From positions 1-55,926 of the forward strand of contig JAMLIC010000059.1 of NCBI GenBank assembly GCA_023954375.1: a DNA stretch of 55,926 nucleotides, in the 5' to 3' direction. Source of the DNA: Planctomycetota bacterium (lineage in GTDB: Bacteria; Planctomycetota; J058). Numbering within the stretch: the first letter of the stretch is position 1; every line of letters begins with the position of its first letter. The notes beneath the pieces are model-generated. The model ran no database searches. It saw only the letters and a list, made by a program, of their open reading frames with translations, and had not been told where the DNA came from. Shown in pieces: positions 45,719-55,075 of the stretch. The translations under genes were made by a program, and so were the position numbers.

Positions 45719-45762
45719 CCGGGGATGTCGGTCCCAGGGGCACGGGCGAACCCTGACCGGCG

Positions 45763-46811
45763 ATGTCGGATCCGCAAGTTAGCCTCCTGTTCGCCTCGGG
45801 GGTGAGAGGCGGAGAGGTGGGTGACTACGACCTGGCAGCCAAGGCCGTCCTGCGGGAGCTCCCCGCCGACCTGCTGCGGCGCGGCCTGGGCCTGGGGCCC
45901 TTGCGGCGGGTCGCGCCGGTCGACAAGGAGCTCGCGCCGACCCCCCGGACCGCCGACGGCCTGCTCGAGGTCGTCGGCGAGGGGCGTCGTTCTTGCTCGT
46001 CGTCGAGGTCGAGCACGAGCCGCGGCACGACAGCGTCGACCGGGCGCTGTTCGGCTGGGCCAGGGCGCAGGACCAGGAGCGGCGCGCCGCGCGGAGGGCC
46101 CGGCGCAGGGCGCGCGACGCGCTCGTGCTGATCGTCTACCTGCGGCGCGGGCGGCGCCGCGGCCGCGCGCGAGACACGGCCTGCTTCGAGCTCGCCGGCG
46201 GGCAGCGGGTGGAGTGTCGGTTCGCGTCCCTGAACGTATGGGAGCTCGACGGGCCCGCGCAGGCGGCGTCGGGCGAGGTCGGCCTGCTCCCCTTCGTCCC
46301 GCTGATGGCGCGCGCGCGTCCCGAGGACGTCGGACGGGCGCTCGAGCGGCTCGATCGCCTGCGCGCCGCGGCGGACCTGCGCGCGTCCCTGGCCCTGCTC
46401 GCCGGCCGGGCGTTCCCGGGCCACGACTGGTTTGCGAAGATACCGAGGGAGGAGCTGATGGCGTCCAGCGTCTACCGACAGATCCTCGCCGAGGGTCGCG
46501 CCGAGGGTCGCGCCGAGGGTCGCGCCGAGGGTCGCGCCGAGGGTCGCGCCGAGGGTCGCGCCGAGGCAGAGACGAGCCTCCGCGCCGTCGTCCTCTCTCT
46601 CGTGCGCGCCCGTCGCGGACGCGCGCCGCGGGATCTCGCGCGCCGCCTCGCCGGGCTCGACCTGGAGGCCCTGGGCGACCTCGTCGAGCGCCTCGCGCCC
46701 CTGACGACCCGGGACGAGGTCGAGGCCGAGCTGGCTCGCCTCGCGCAGGCCTCGTGTGCGACGCGCAGCGCCCGCGGACGCCTTGGCACCCGCGCCGCCC
46801 GGCGCTCCTGA
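45763..46811 (+). pseudogene. Rpn/PD-(D/E)XK nuclease-family gene split by a frameshift
   Basis: Frame one (from 45763) gives DYDLAAKAVLRELPADLLRR and LLEVVGEG, and then loses the family pattern. One extra G in the GGGG run at 45980-45984 would restore GASFLLVVEVEHEPRHDSVD in the frame continuing to 46811. The full product would be about 349 aa, of the transposase-like Rpn/DUF4351 type that cleaves DNA. Near the C-terminal third are six copies of a 12-nt unit coding RAEG (46488-46559), common in this family. The frameshift may be a true mutation or a sequencing error. Confidence 0.75.
46488..46559 (+). repeat. Six 12-nt tandem units coding RAEG
   Basis: GCCGAGGGTCGC is repeated six times exactly. 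It lies in the frame of the Rpn-like protein. Unit number can vary without a frameshift. Confidence 0.9.
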
Positions 46812-46977
46812 CCGGCCGTCCCCTTGCCGCAGGGAGCCCGCCGACGCACGATCGGGGGGTGACGTCCTCGCGCTCCTCGCCCTCCCCGTCGACCTCGCCA
46901 GGGAGCCGGTCGACGGGGCGCGGGGGGCCGTGCTCCAGCGCCTCGTCACTCGACGAGCGGCACCGCCGGCGCGAGTG

Positions 46978-48717
46978 ATGCGCTCCGACCCGACGCCGCG
47001 CCTCCTGCGCCTCGACGCGGCCCTGGGCGGCCTCGTGTGGCTCGGCTTCGTCCTGGCCGCCGAAGGCGGGCTCCTGGCGGCGGGGCGGATCGAGCGCCTC
47101 GTGCTGCTCGCCGTGCTCGTCCTGGTGCCCGGGTTCCTGGCGCTCCTCCACACGCCGACCCGCGACCACCGGACGACCTGGTCCTACCGCTGGCTGGCGC
47201 GGGCGCACCTCCCGTGCGCGGCGCTGGCCGCGGCGTCGTTCGCGCTCGACCCTGGCCCCGCCGCAGCCGCCCTCGCCCTCCCGTGGCTGGGCTTCGCCGG
47301 GCTGGCCGCGATCTTCGGCCTCTGGCGCCTCCTCCCGCGCGGGGTCCGCCCGCTCGAGGAGGCGTGCCTCGACGCCGCCCTCCTCTACCTGCCCGTCGGC
47401 GCCGGCTGGCTGCTGCTCTCTCGCGGCGGCGCCACGCCGCTCGGCTTCCAGGAGCCGATCGTGCTCCTCACCGCGGCGCACTTCCACCACGCCGCCTTCG
47501 TCGCCCCGAGCTTCACCGGCCTCGCCGGCCGGGCTCTGGCGCGCCAGGGCCCGGCGCCGGCCGCGTGGCGCGCGGCGGCCGTGATCGTGGTCGTGGGGCC
47601 GGCGCTCGTCGCGGCCGGGATCACGCTCTCGCCCGCGCTCGAGGCGTTCGGGGCCTGGCTGCTGGCGCTCGGGCTCACCGCGCTGGCGCTCGTGACGATC
47701 GCGCGGCTGGCCCCGCGCGTCCCGGCCGCCGCCGGCCTGCTGCTCGCCCTCGCCTGCGCGGCGCTGGTCGCGGCCATGGGGCTGGCGGCGGCGTACGGGA
47801 CCGGGCAGGTCCTCGGGCGCGCGGTGATCGACATCCCCACGATGGTGCTCACGCACGCCAACCTCAACGCCCTGGGGTTCGGCCTGGGCGGGCTGGTGGC
47901 CTGGTCGCTCCTGCGCCCTCGCGCCCGCGGGTTACGTCCCGGCGTCCCGTTCAGCCGCCTGCGAGCCCGCGGCCGCGTCGGGCCGCGGTACTTCGACGAC
48001 GCGGGGCTCGTGCCCGCCGCGCCGCTCGACCCGCCACGCGGCCTCGCCGACTCGCTCGACGTCTACCGGCGCCCGGACCTGCCGACCGACCGCGTCCACC
48101 CGGCCGTGCGCGCCTTCTACGAGGACACGGCGGGGCACGCGCTGCTCGTGCGCCCGACGTGGCGCTCCGGCTTCCGGCTGGGCGGGCGGCTCTACAAGGC
48201 GTTCAGCCGGCGCGTCGGGCAGATGAACCTGCCGCTGCGCGCGGAGACGCGCGGCGACGAGGTCGCCAGCCGGATCGTGCCCCTGGACGCGGCCCGCGAC
48301 GGCCGCCCGGGCGTGCGAGGCTGGGTGCGCACCTACGCGCGCACCGGGGAGGCGGTCTACGTGGCGGCCTACGCCACCCACGTCGAGGGCGGACAGACGA
48401 CGATGGACGTCGCCTTCCCCCTGCCGTTCTCCAACCTGACGAGCGTGCTCCGCCTCGAGCCGCTCGGCCGCGGCCTCCGCCTCACGACGCTGGCGAGCGA
48501 CCCGCCCGGCGACCAGGGCGTCTACCTCGTCACGCCCTGGCTCCCGCTGCGCCTGCCGGTGAACGAGACGATCCGCGTGTGGCCCGCGGGCGCCCCGGAC
48601 GCCGCCGTGCGCGCGCCGGCCGGGGCCACCGTCGTCGCGCGCCACGACGTGTGGGTGCTCGGGCTGCCCGCCCTGAGCCTGGACTACGTGATCACGCCTG
48701 TCGCCCGAGGCACCTGA
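46978..48717 (+). CDS. YndJ-like membrane protein
   Basis: This 579-aa protein has eight or more hydrophobic segments in residues 1-320, with LTAAHFHHAAFVAPSFTGLA and LTHANLNALGFGLGGLVA, which match the conserved His-rich parts of YndJ family proteins. Residues about 330-579 form a soluble, beta-rich C-terminal region (VGPRYFDDAGL, YVAAYATHVEGGQTTMDVAF). The function of YndJ is not known. I start at the ATG at 46978; the frame extends upstream without a better start. It converges with the secreted zinc-ribbon gene. Confidence 0.75.
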   Translation: MRSDPTPRLLRLDAALGGLVWLGFVLAAEGGLLAAGRIERLVLLAVLVLVPGFLALLHTPTRDHRTTWSYRWLARAHLPCAALAAASFALDPGPAAAALALPWLGFAGLAAIFGLWRLLPRGVRPLEEACLDAALLYLPVGAGWLLLSRGGATPLGFQEPIVLLTAAHFHHAAFVAPSFTGLAGRALARQGPAPAAWRAAAVIVVVGPALVAAGITLSPALEAFGAWLLALGLTALALVTIARLAPRVPAAAGLLLALACAALVAAMGLAAAYGTGQVLGRAVIDIPTMVLTHANLNALGFGLGGLVAWSLLRPRARGLRPGVPFSRLRARGRVGPRYFDDAGLVPAAPLDPPRGLADSLDVYRRPDLPTDRVHPAVRAFYEDTAGHALLVRPTWRSGFRLGGRLYKAFSRRVGQMNLPLRAETRGDEVASRIVPLDAARDGRPGVRGWVRTYARTGEAVYVAAYATHVEGGQTTMDVAFPLPFSNLTSVLRLEPLGRGLRLTTLASDPPGDQGVYLVTPWLPLRLPVNETIRVWPAGAPDAAVRAPAGATVVARHDVWVLGLPALSLDYVITPVARGT

Positions 48718-48729
48718 GTCGCCGACCCG

Positions 48730-49503
48730 TCAGTGGTCGTCGCGCGCCGGCGCGTCGTCGCTCAGGTCGCCCGCGTCGAGCCTCTTGCGCAGGTCGGCGA
48801 TCAGCTCGTCGAGGTACTCCGTCCGCCCCTGCGCGCGCGCGGCGTCGTCGCCCGCCAGCTTCAGCCCGGCCGCGGCGTCGAGCGCGGCCCGGGCGCCGTC
48901 CGCGTCGCCCAGGAGGCGGAGCAGGCAGGCCACGACGACCCGGTGCTCCTTGGCCTCGGCCGCCTGCGCCGGGTCATCGGCCAGGGCGCGGGCGAGGTCG
49001 AGGGCCCGTTGCCGCGCCGCGCGGGCGCGCTCGGCCTGGCCCTGCTTCGCCGCGTGGTAGCCGACCGTGCGGTAGAGGCGGCAGCGGGTCACAGGGTCGA
49101 GCCCCACCACCTCGTAGACCTTCTCGGCCACGGCGAGCCGGTCGAGGATCGGGACCTTGCGGTAGCTGTCGGCCGCGGGCAGCGTGACGTCGGCGAGCAC
49201 CTCGCGCAGGCGCGCGTGGTGCTCGGCCGTGATCCGCTGCTGCCAGTCCCACATGAAGCAGGTCAGGCGGCAGCTCGAGCAGGCGTAGAGCGAGCGCCCC
49301 TCGGTGGCCGGCCAGAAGATGAGCTGGAAGCGCGACGGCCAGCGGTAGATGTAGCTGCCGTAACTCATCGGCCGCTCGAAGGCGTTGTCGTGCCCGCAGA
49401 GCGGGCACTCGACCTGCGCCGGCCCCCACGTCGTGGCGCGGGCGGGCAAGGGTGCGGCGAGCAGGAGGCCGACCGCGAGGGCTAGCGTCAGGGCGGCGCG
49501 CAT
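48730..49503 (-). CDS. Secreted zinc-ribbon protein (DUF2225-like)
   Basis: A Sec signal peptide (MRAALTLALAVGLLLAAPLPARA) precedes the mature protein. VECPLCGHDNAFERP and YACSSCRLTCFMWDW give two Cys pairs for a zinc ribbon. Residues 100-240 are helical and TPR-like (AKQGQAERARAARQRALDLA). The CPxC...CSSC layout recalls DUF2225 proteins, which are usually cytoplasmic, so the export signal is odd. It converges with the YndJ-like gene, 12 bp apart. Confidence 0.75.
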   Translation of the reverse strand: MRAALTLALAVGLLLAAPLPARATTWGPAQVECPLCGHDNAFERPMSYGSYIYRWPSRFQLIFWPATEGRSLYACSSCRLTCFMWDWQQRITAEHHARLREVLADVTLPAADSYRKVPILDRLAVAEKVYEVVGLDPVTRCRLYRTVGYHAAKQGQAERARAARQRALDLARALADDPAQAAEAKEHRVVVACLLRLLGDADGARAALDAAAGLKLAGDDAARAQGRTEYLDELIADLRKRLDAGDLSDDAPARDDH

Positions 49504-49524
49504 GCGAGCACCTCGCTCCCCAGC

Positions 49525-50154
49525 CTACCGCCGCACGCCGGCGCCCGCCTTGGCCTTCTTCTTCGCCGACTTCTTCGCCGCCTCGGCCTTCTTCTTCGCC
49601 GGCTTCTTCGCCGCAGGCGCCTTCTTCTTCGCCGCAGGCGCCTTCTTCTTCGCCGCAGGCGCCTTCTTCTTCGCCGGCGGCGCGGCCTCGCCGCCGGCCG
49701 CGGCCAGGACGGCGTCGGCGTGGCCGTTGACCTTCACGCCGCGCCACGCGCGCAGGACCTTCCCGTCCTTCCCCACCAGGAAGGTCGAGCGGAGCACGCC
49801 CTCGAACTCGCGCCCGTAGAGCGTCTTCTTGCCCCACGCGCCGTAGGCCGCGGCGACGCGGTGGTCGGGGTCGGAGAGGAGGAGGAGCGAGCCCAGGCCC
49901 TCCTTCTCGGCGAACCTCGCCTGCCGCTCGGGCGCGTCGGGGCTGATCCCGACGACCGCCACGCCCTCGCCGGCGAAGGCCGCCGCGCGCGCCTCGAAGT
50001 CGCACGACTCCTGCGTGCAGCCCGGCGTCATGGCCTTGGGGTAGAAGAACAGCACGGCGCCCGCGCCGCGCGCCAGCAGGTCGGACAGGCGCACGGAGTT
50101 GCCGCGCTGGTCGGTGAGCGCGAACTTCGGGGCGGCGGAGCCGACGTCGATCAT
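49525..50154 (-). CDS. bcp: Peroxiredoxin (Bcp/PrxQ type) with a Lys/Ala-rich histone-H1-like tail
   Basis: Residues 1-155 of this 209-aa protein are a thioredoxin-fold peroxiredoxin: FYPKAMTPGCTQESCDFEAR has the peroxidatic Cys and a second Cys five residues on, as in Bcp/PrxQ, plus GISPDAPERQARFAEK. It reduces hydroperoxides using thioredoxin. Residues about 157-209 are KKKAPAA-type repeats, like H1/HU-tail proteins, which bind DNA in other bacteria. Such a tail on a peroxiredoxin is new to me. The DNA under it is a 21-nt tandem repeat at 49585-49680. Confidence 0.9.
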   Translation of the reverse strand: MIDVGSAAPKFALTDQRGNSVRLSDLLARGAGAVLFFYPKAMTPGCTQESCDFEARAAAFAGEGVAVVGISPDAPERQARFAEKEGLGSLLLLSDPDHRVAAAYGAWGKKTLYGREFEGVLRSTFLVGKDGKVLRAWRGVKVNGHADAVLAAAGGEAAPPAKKKAPAAKKKAPAAKKKAPAAKKPAKKKAEAAKKSAKKKAKAGAGVRR

Positions 50155-50203
50155 GGCGACCTCCTGAGGGGCCGCGCAGCCTACTCGACGCGGGCGCGTC
50201 GCT

Positions 50204-52000
50204 CTACGCGCTCGTGACCACGCCGGTCTGCACGCGCCACAGGGCGGCGTAGAGGCCCTCGTCGCGGTCGAGGAGCTCCTCGTGGCGCCCCGCCTCGCGG
50301 ACGCGCCCGTCCTCGAGCACGTGGATGCGATGCGCGTTACGCACCGTCGACAGGCGGTGGGCGATCACCAGCGTCGTGCGCCCGCGCGCCAGCCGCTCGA
50401 GCGAGCGCTGGATCGCCGCCTCGGTCTCGTTGTCGACCGACGACGTGGCCTCGTCGAGGATCAGCACCGGCGGGTCCTTCAGCACGGCGCGGGCGATCGA
50501 GATGCGCTGCCGCTGCCCGCCCGAGAGCTTCTGCCCGCGCTCGCCGACGACCGTGTCGTAGCCGCGCGGCAGGCGGGTGATGAACTCGTGCGCCTCGGCC
50601 GCCTTCGCCGCCGCGACCACCTGCTCGTCGGTCGCGTCGAACGTCCCGTAGGCGATGTTCTCGCGCACGGTGCCGTGGAAGAGGAACGTGTCCTGGCTGA
50701 CGAGCCCGATCGCGCCGCGCAGACCCGCGAGGTCGAGGTCGCGCACGTCGCGCCCGTCGAGGAGCACGCGCCCCCGCGTCGGCTCGTAGAGGCGCAGCAG
50801 CAGCTTGACGATCGTGCTCTTGCCCCCGCCGGTGGCGCCGACGATCGCCGTCGTCTCGCCGGCCGGCACGCGCAGGGTGAGCTCCCTCAGGACCGGGTGC
50901 CCCGGGACGTACTCGAACGTCACGGCGTCGAGCGCCAGCTCGCCCTTCACCTCGCCGCGCGGCAGCGGCGCCCCGCCGCTGGCGATGCGCACCGGCTGGT
51001 CGAGCACGTCGAGGATCCGCGCCGTCGAGGCCATGGCCCGCTGGTAGAGGTCGAACGTGGCCCCGAGGCGGGTCAGCGGCCAGAGGAGCCGCTGGATCAG
51101 GAACACGAGCACGCTGTACTCGCCGGCCGAGAGGCGCCCGTCGAGGACGAGGAGGCCGCCGGGGAGGAGCGTCACGCACACGGCGACCACGATCACCATG
51201 CGGATCAGGGGCGAGAAGGCGGCCGAGAGCGCGATCGCGCGGCGGTTCGCCTGCCGGTAGGCCTCGCTCCCCTCGCGCACGCGCGCGACCTCGTGCGCCT
51301 CCGCCGTGAAGCTCTTGATCGTGGCGATCCCCTGCAGGTTGTTCGCCAGCTGCCCGTTGAGGAGCCCCGCCTGCTCGCGGACCGCCGCGTACCTGGGGGC
51401 GATCGTCCGCTGGAACCAGAACGACGCCCACAGGATCACCGGCATGGGCAGGAGCGCCGCCCAGGCGACCGTCGGCGCCAGCCACACGAACATGCCGCCG
51501 ACGACGAGCACCGTCGTGGCCACCTGGAGGAGGTCGTTGGCCCCGCCGTCGAGGAAGCGCTCGAGCTGGTTCACGTCGTCGTTGAGGACGCTCATGAGCC
51601 CGCCCGTGCTCTTGTCCTCGAAGTAGGACAGGTCCAGGCGCTGCACGTGCGCGTAGGCGTCGAGGCGCAGGTCGTGCTGCAGGGTCTGGGCGAGGTTGCG
51701 CCAGGCGAGCGCGTAGAGGTACTCGAACAGCGACTCGAGGACGAAGATCACCACCGTCGCGACGGTGAGCGCGACGAGCTGGGACCTCGCGCTCACGAGG
51801 CCGAGGCCCGCCAGGAGCGAGTCCTCGCGCTGCACGACGACGTCCACGGCCACGCCGATGATCACGGGCGGGGCGAGGTCGAGGACCTTGTTGATCACGG
51901 AGCAGGCGGCGGCCCAGGCCACCGTCCGGCGGCGCCCGCGCGCGTGGCGCAGGAGGCGCAGGAGCGGCGCGGGCCGCCCGGGGCGGGAGGGGGTCGTCAT
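50204..52000 (-). CDS. ABC exporter (fused permease and ATPase)
   Basis: This 598-aa half-transporter has six membrane spans in residues 20-330 (for example VVIFVLESLFEYLYALAW) and a nucleotide-binding domain with GATGGGKST, LSGGQRQRISIARAVL, VLILDEATSSVD and the switch His in VIAHRLSTVR. It should work as a homodimer exporting lipid, peptide or drug. The ATG at 52000 gives a normal N terminus; the frame extends 69 nt upstream without a ribosome site. It diverges from the protease gene. Confidence 0.92.
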   Translation of the reverse strand: MTTPSRPGRPAPLLRLLRHARGRRRTVAWAAACSVINKVLDLAPPVIIGVAVDVVVQREDSLLAGLGLVSARSQLVALTVATVVIFVLESLFEYLYALAWRNLAQTLQHDLRLDAYAHVQRLDLSYFEDKSTGGLMSVLNDDVNQLERFLDGGANDLLQVATTVLVVGGMFVWLAPTVAWAALLPMPVILWASFWFQRTIAPRYAAVREQAGLLNGQLANNLQGIATIKSFTAEAHEVARVREGSEAYRQANRRAIALSAAFSPLIRMVIVVAVCVTLLPGGLLVLDGRLSAGEYSVLVFLIQRLLWPLTRLGATFDLYQRAMASTARILDVLDQPVRIASGGAPLPRGEVKGELALDAVTFEYVPGHPVLRELTLRVPAGETTAIVGATGGGKSTIVKLLLRLYEPTRGRVLLDGRDVRDLDLAGLRGAIGLVSQDTFLFHGTVRENIAYGTFDATDEQVVAAAKAAEAHEFITRLPRGYDTVVGERGQKLSGGQRQRISIARAVLKDPPVLILDEATSSVDNETEAAIQRSLERLARGRTTLVIAHRLSTVRNAHRIHVLEDGRVREAGRHEELLDRDEGLYAALWRVQTGVVTSA

Positions 52001-52110
52001 GGCGGGCCGAGCGTAACCCACCCCGGCGAGGGGTCGTTGGCGGGGGGCGCCCGCGCCCCGTGCAGCCACCGGTTAGAGTACGAGCATCGGGGGCGACGAC
52101 GGGGGACCGT

Positions 52111-53253
52111 GTGGGCGGCCGCTGCGTCTCGGTGGAGGTCGGGCCCGGGCGGCCCCGGGTCGGGCGCGCGGCGACCGCCGCGCTGCTCGCCGCGGCGGCG
52201 CTCTCCGTCGGCTGCGGCCCCTCGATGCAGACCGTCAAGCTGACCGCCGACGAGCGGCAGTTCCTCGTCGGGCTGTTCGCGCCGCAGGCGACCTACGGGC
52301 CCCCGCGCGAGCCGGACCGCACGAACCCCCTCGACGTCTCCGTGATCACGTCGCTCGTGGTCGCCGGCCGGGCCAGCGTCGCGCAGGTGCAGGCCGACCA
52401 GCGGCCGCGCTTCCTGGGGTACCTGGCCGGCCTCGGCAACACGACCCTCACGGCCGTGGCCAACTTCCCGAACATCTGGACGACGATCGCGCCGCCCTTC
52501 TACCTGCTGTTCGGCTGGATCGGCGAGCTCGTGGCCATGCACCACGGCTCGGCGTTCGTCGTCGGCGTCCACGACCGGCAGGTCTACGCGCTCACCAACG
52601 CCCACGTGATCGGCGAGCACCCCGAGCGGGTCCTCCTGCGGGCCGGCGAGGCCACCACCACCAGCGAGGCGATCGACTCCCTGCTCACGGGCCTCTGGGA
52701 CCACGAGGCCGAGCTCGTGTGGGTCGACCACACCCTCGACGCGGCGCTCGTCCGCTGGACCCTCCCGCCGGGCGCGACGCCGCCGCGCCCGCTGCCGCTG
52801 GGGAGCGTGCGCGCCGAGCAGCTCGGCACCTTCTGCCTGGCCATGGGCTACCCGGGCCGCGGCGAGGAGCTCGACCAGCGGCCGCGCAACCCGACCGCGA
52901 GCCTCGGGCTCGTGAGCTCGCTCGACGTGTCGGAGACCGACCGCCCGCTCGGCGTCGCGGCGCCCCTCGGCCTCGTGCAGACCGACGCGGCGATCAACCC
53001 GGGCAACTCCGGCGGGCCGCTCCTCGACCTCGAGGGGCGGGTGATCGGGATCAACACGTCCAAGGTCGCCGAGGCCGACAACATCGGCTTCGCCGTGCCA
53101 ATCGACTGGGTGCGCGTGCGGCTCCTGCGCGCCCTGGGCGCCGACCCCGAGCGGGTGGTCGCGCCGGGGCCGCTCGAGGGCGCCCTCCCGACCGCGCCCG
53201 GGCCCGCCCGGCCGGCCGCGGCGTCCGCCCCGCGCCCCGACGAGCGGGAGTAG
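52111..53253 (+). CDS. Trypsin-like serine protease lipoprotein
   Basis: This protein of about 380 aa has a lipoprotein signal (LLAAAALSVGC) and a chymotrypsin-fold protease domain: ALTNAHVIGEHP (His about 163), LDAALVRWTLP (Asp about 210) and NPGNSGGPLLDLEG (Ser about 297). It resembles DegP/HtrA proteases without a PDZ domain. Between the lipobox and the protease domain lie about 100 unassigned residues. Start is uncertain: GTG 52111 is used; a second GTG is at 52132. A TAGAGT box lies at 52074-52079. Confidence 0.87.
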   Translation: MGGRCVSVEVGPGRPRVGRAATAALLAAAALSVGCGPSMQTVKLTADERQFLVGLFAPQATYGPPREPDRTNPLDVSVITSLVVAGRASVAQVQADQRPRFLGYLAGLGNTTLTAVANFPNIWTTIAPPFYLLFGWIGELVAMHHGSAFVVGVHDRQVYALTNAHVIGEHPERVLLRAGEATTTSEAIDSLLTGLWDHEAELVWVDHTLDAALVRWTLPPGATPPRPLPLGSVRAEQLGTFCLAMGYPGRGEELDQRPRNPTASLGLVSSLDVSETDRPLGVAAPLGLVQTDAAINPGNSGGPLLDLEGRVIGINTSKVAEADNIGFAVPIDWVRVRLLRALGADPERVVAPGPLEGALPTAPGPARPAAASAPRPDERE

Positions 53254-53296
53254 CCGGCCCGCCGCGCGGGTGGCAGCATCGCCGCGGGGAGGGCCC

Positions 53297-54337
53297 GTGA
53301 GGCAGCGCGTCGACCTGGACTGGGCGAACCTGGGCTTCAGCTACCTGCGCACGCCCTGGCGCTTCCAGGCCGAGCATCGCGACGGCGCGTGGCGCGACGG
53401 CGACCTCCTCGCCGAGGCGACGATCACGCTCGAGGAGGGCGCCTGCGCGCTGCACTACGCGCAGCAGTGCTTCGAGGGGCTCAAGGCCTTCACGACCCCC
53501 GACGACCGCGCCGTCCTCTTCCGCCCGGAGGAGAACGCCCGGCGCATGGCCGTCTCCGCGCGGCGCCTCCTCATGCCGCCGCCGCCGGAGGAGCTGTTCC
53601 TTCACGGGGTGCGTGAGTGCGTGCGCAGCAACGACGCCTACATGCCGCCGCACGGGCTGGGCGCCTCGATGTACGTCCGGCCGCTGCTCATCGGCGTCGG
53701 CGACAACCTCGGCCTCCGCCCCGCGCCGCGCTACCTCTTCCGCGTCTTCTGCTCGCCCGTCGGCCCCTACTTCAAGGGCGGCTGGAAGGCGATCCGCCTG
53801 CGCGTGACGCGCCACGACCGCGTGGCCCCGAACGGCACGGGGGCCTTCAAGGTCGGCGGCAACTACGCGGGCGGGCTCCTGGCCTCGACCGAGGCCAAGG
53901 CCGCCGGCTACGACGAGGCGCTCTACCTCGACCCGATCGAGCACCGCTGGCTGGAGGAGGCCGGGTCGGCCAACGTCTTCGGCGTCCTGCCGCCGCGCGC
54001 GCGCGGCGGCAAGGCGCGGCTGGTCACGCCCGCGTCGGCCTCGATCCTGCCGTCGGTGACCATGGACTCGGTGCTCACGCTCGCGGCCGAGGACCTCGGG
54101 CTCGAGGTCGAGCGCCGCCGCGTGGCGATCGACGAGGTCGCCGACTTCGTCGAGATGGGCTGCACCGGCACGGCCGCCGTGATCACGCCCGTCTCCGTCG
54201 TCCACGACGGCGAGCGCGACGTGCAGGTGGGCGACGGCGCCGCGCCGGGCCCGATCACGCAGGAGCTCTACGCCCGCCTCACCGGGATCCAGCGGGGCAA
54301 GCTCCCCGACCCGCGCGGCTGGGTCGTGTCCGTGTAG
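53297..54337 (+). CDS. ilvE: Branched-chain amino acid aminotransferase
   Basis: This 346-aa PLP fold IV enzyme has LHYAQQCFEGLKAF, VRPLLIGVGDNLGL, the PLP-lysine region GAFKVGGNYAGGLLAS (Lys about 185), LEEAGSANVFGVL and ILPSVTMDSVL. These fit the branched-chain aminotransferase family, catalysing the last step of Val, Leu and Ile synthesis. The GTG at 53297 follows GGGGAGGG. It is followed 39 bp later by the HAD gene. Confidence 0.93.
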   Translation: MRQRVDLDWANLGFSYLRTPWRFQAEHRDGAWRDGDLLAEATITLEEGACALHYAQQCFEGLKAFTTPDDRAVLFRPEENARRMAVSARRLLMPPPPEELFLHGVRECVRSNDAYMPPHGLGASMYVRPLLIGVGDNLGLRPAPRYLFRVFCSPVGPYFKGGWKAIRLRVTRHDRVAPNGTGAFKVGGNYAGGLLASTEAKAAGYDEALYLDPIEHRWLEEAGSANVFGVLPPRARGGKARLVTPASASILPSVTMDSVLTLAAEDLGLEVERRRVAIDEVADFVEMGCTGTAAVITPVSVVHDGERDVQVGDGAAPGPITQELYARLTGIQRGKLPDPRGWVVSV

Positions 54338-54376
54338 CTTCCTGCCCGGCCGGGGCGCTTGATAAGGTCGCGCCCC

Positions 54377-55075
54377 GTGGACGTCACGACGATCGTCTTC
54401 GACGCGGGGGAGACGCTCCTCAACCTCGACCTGCCGGCGATCGTGGGCGCCTGCGGCGACGGCGTGGACGAGGCGGCAGTCTCGCGCGCCCTCGTCGCCG
54501 TGCGCCGCGACCTCGACGCCTTCTTCCTGCCGCACCTCGACGCGCGCCGCTACCCGCCGCAGCAGGCCTACGCCGACGGCCGCGGCTTCCGCCTGGCCGA
54601 CCTGCTCCTCGACCACCTCGGGATCGAGCCCCGCCGCCGGCTCGAGGCCGCGGACGCGCTCATGGCCCTCGACCGGGCGCTGAAGCTCTGGACGGTCGTC
54701 CCCGACGACGCGCGCCCGACGCTCGAGGCCCTGCGCGCGCGCGGCCTGCGCCTGGGCGTCGTGTCGAACTCGGACGGGCACATCGCCTGGAAGCTGAACC
54801 ACGAGGGGATCGGCCACCTGTTCGACCAGGTCCTCGACTCGCACCTCGAGGGGGTCGCCAAGCCCGATCCGGAGCTCTTCCGCCGCGCGGTGGAGAGGCT
54901 CGACGCCGACCCGGCCAGGACGCTCTACGTGGGCGACATCTACTCGATCGACGTCGAGGCCGCCCGCCACGCCGGGCTCACGGGCGTCCTGATCGACCGC
55001 ACCGGGGCCTACGAGACGCCGCGCCCCTGCCCGCGGGTGCGGGGGCTCGCCGAGCTGCTGACGCTCGTCAGCTAG
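54377..55075 (+). CDS. HAD-superfamily hydrolase
   Basis: This 232-aa protein has HAD motif I FDAGETLL, motif II VVSNSDG, motif III Lys in AKPDPELF and motif IV VGDIYSIDVEAARHAG. The second Asp of motif I (DxD) is Gly here, as in some dehalogenase- or phosphonatase-like members, so simple phosphatase activity is less certain. The GTG at 54377 has AAGG about 12 nt upstream. It converges with the Uma2 gene and overlaps it by 8 bp. Confidence 0.87.
   Translation: MDVTTIVFDAGETLLNLDLPAIVGACGDGVDEAAVSRALVAVRRDLDAFFLPHLDARRYPPQQAYADGRGFRLADLLLDHLGIEPRRRLEAADALMALDRALKLWTVVPDDARPTLEALRARGLRLGVVSNSDGHIAWKLNHEGIGHLFDQVLDSHLEGVAKPDPELFRRAVERLDADPARTLYVGDIYSIDVEAARHAGLTGVLIDRTGAYETPRPCPRVRGLAELLTLVS

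Noticed and set aside
46488..46559. CRISPR-like repeat array
   Set aside because: The 12-nt units are contiguous with no spacers and lie in frame inside a coding region.
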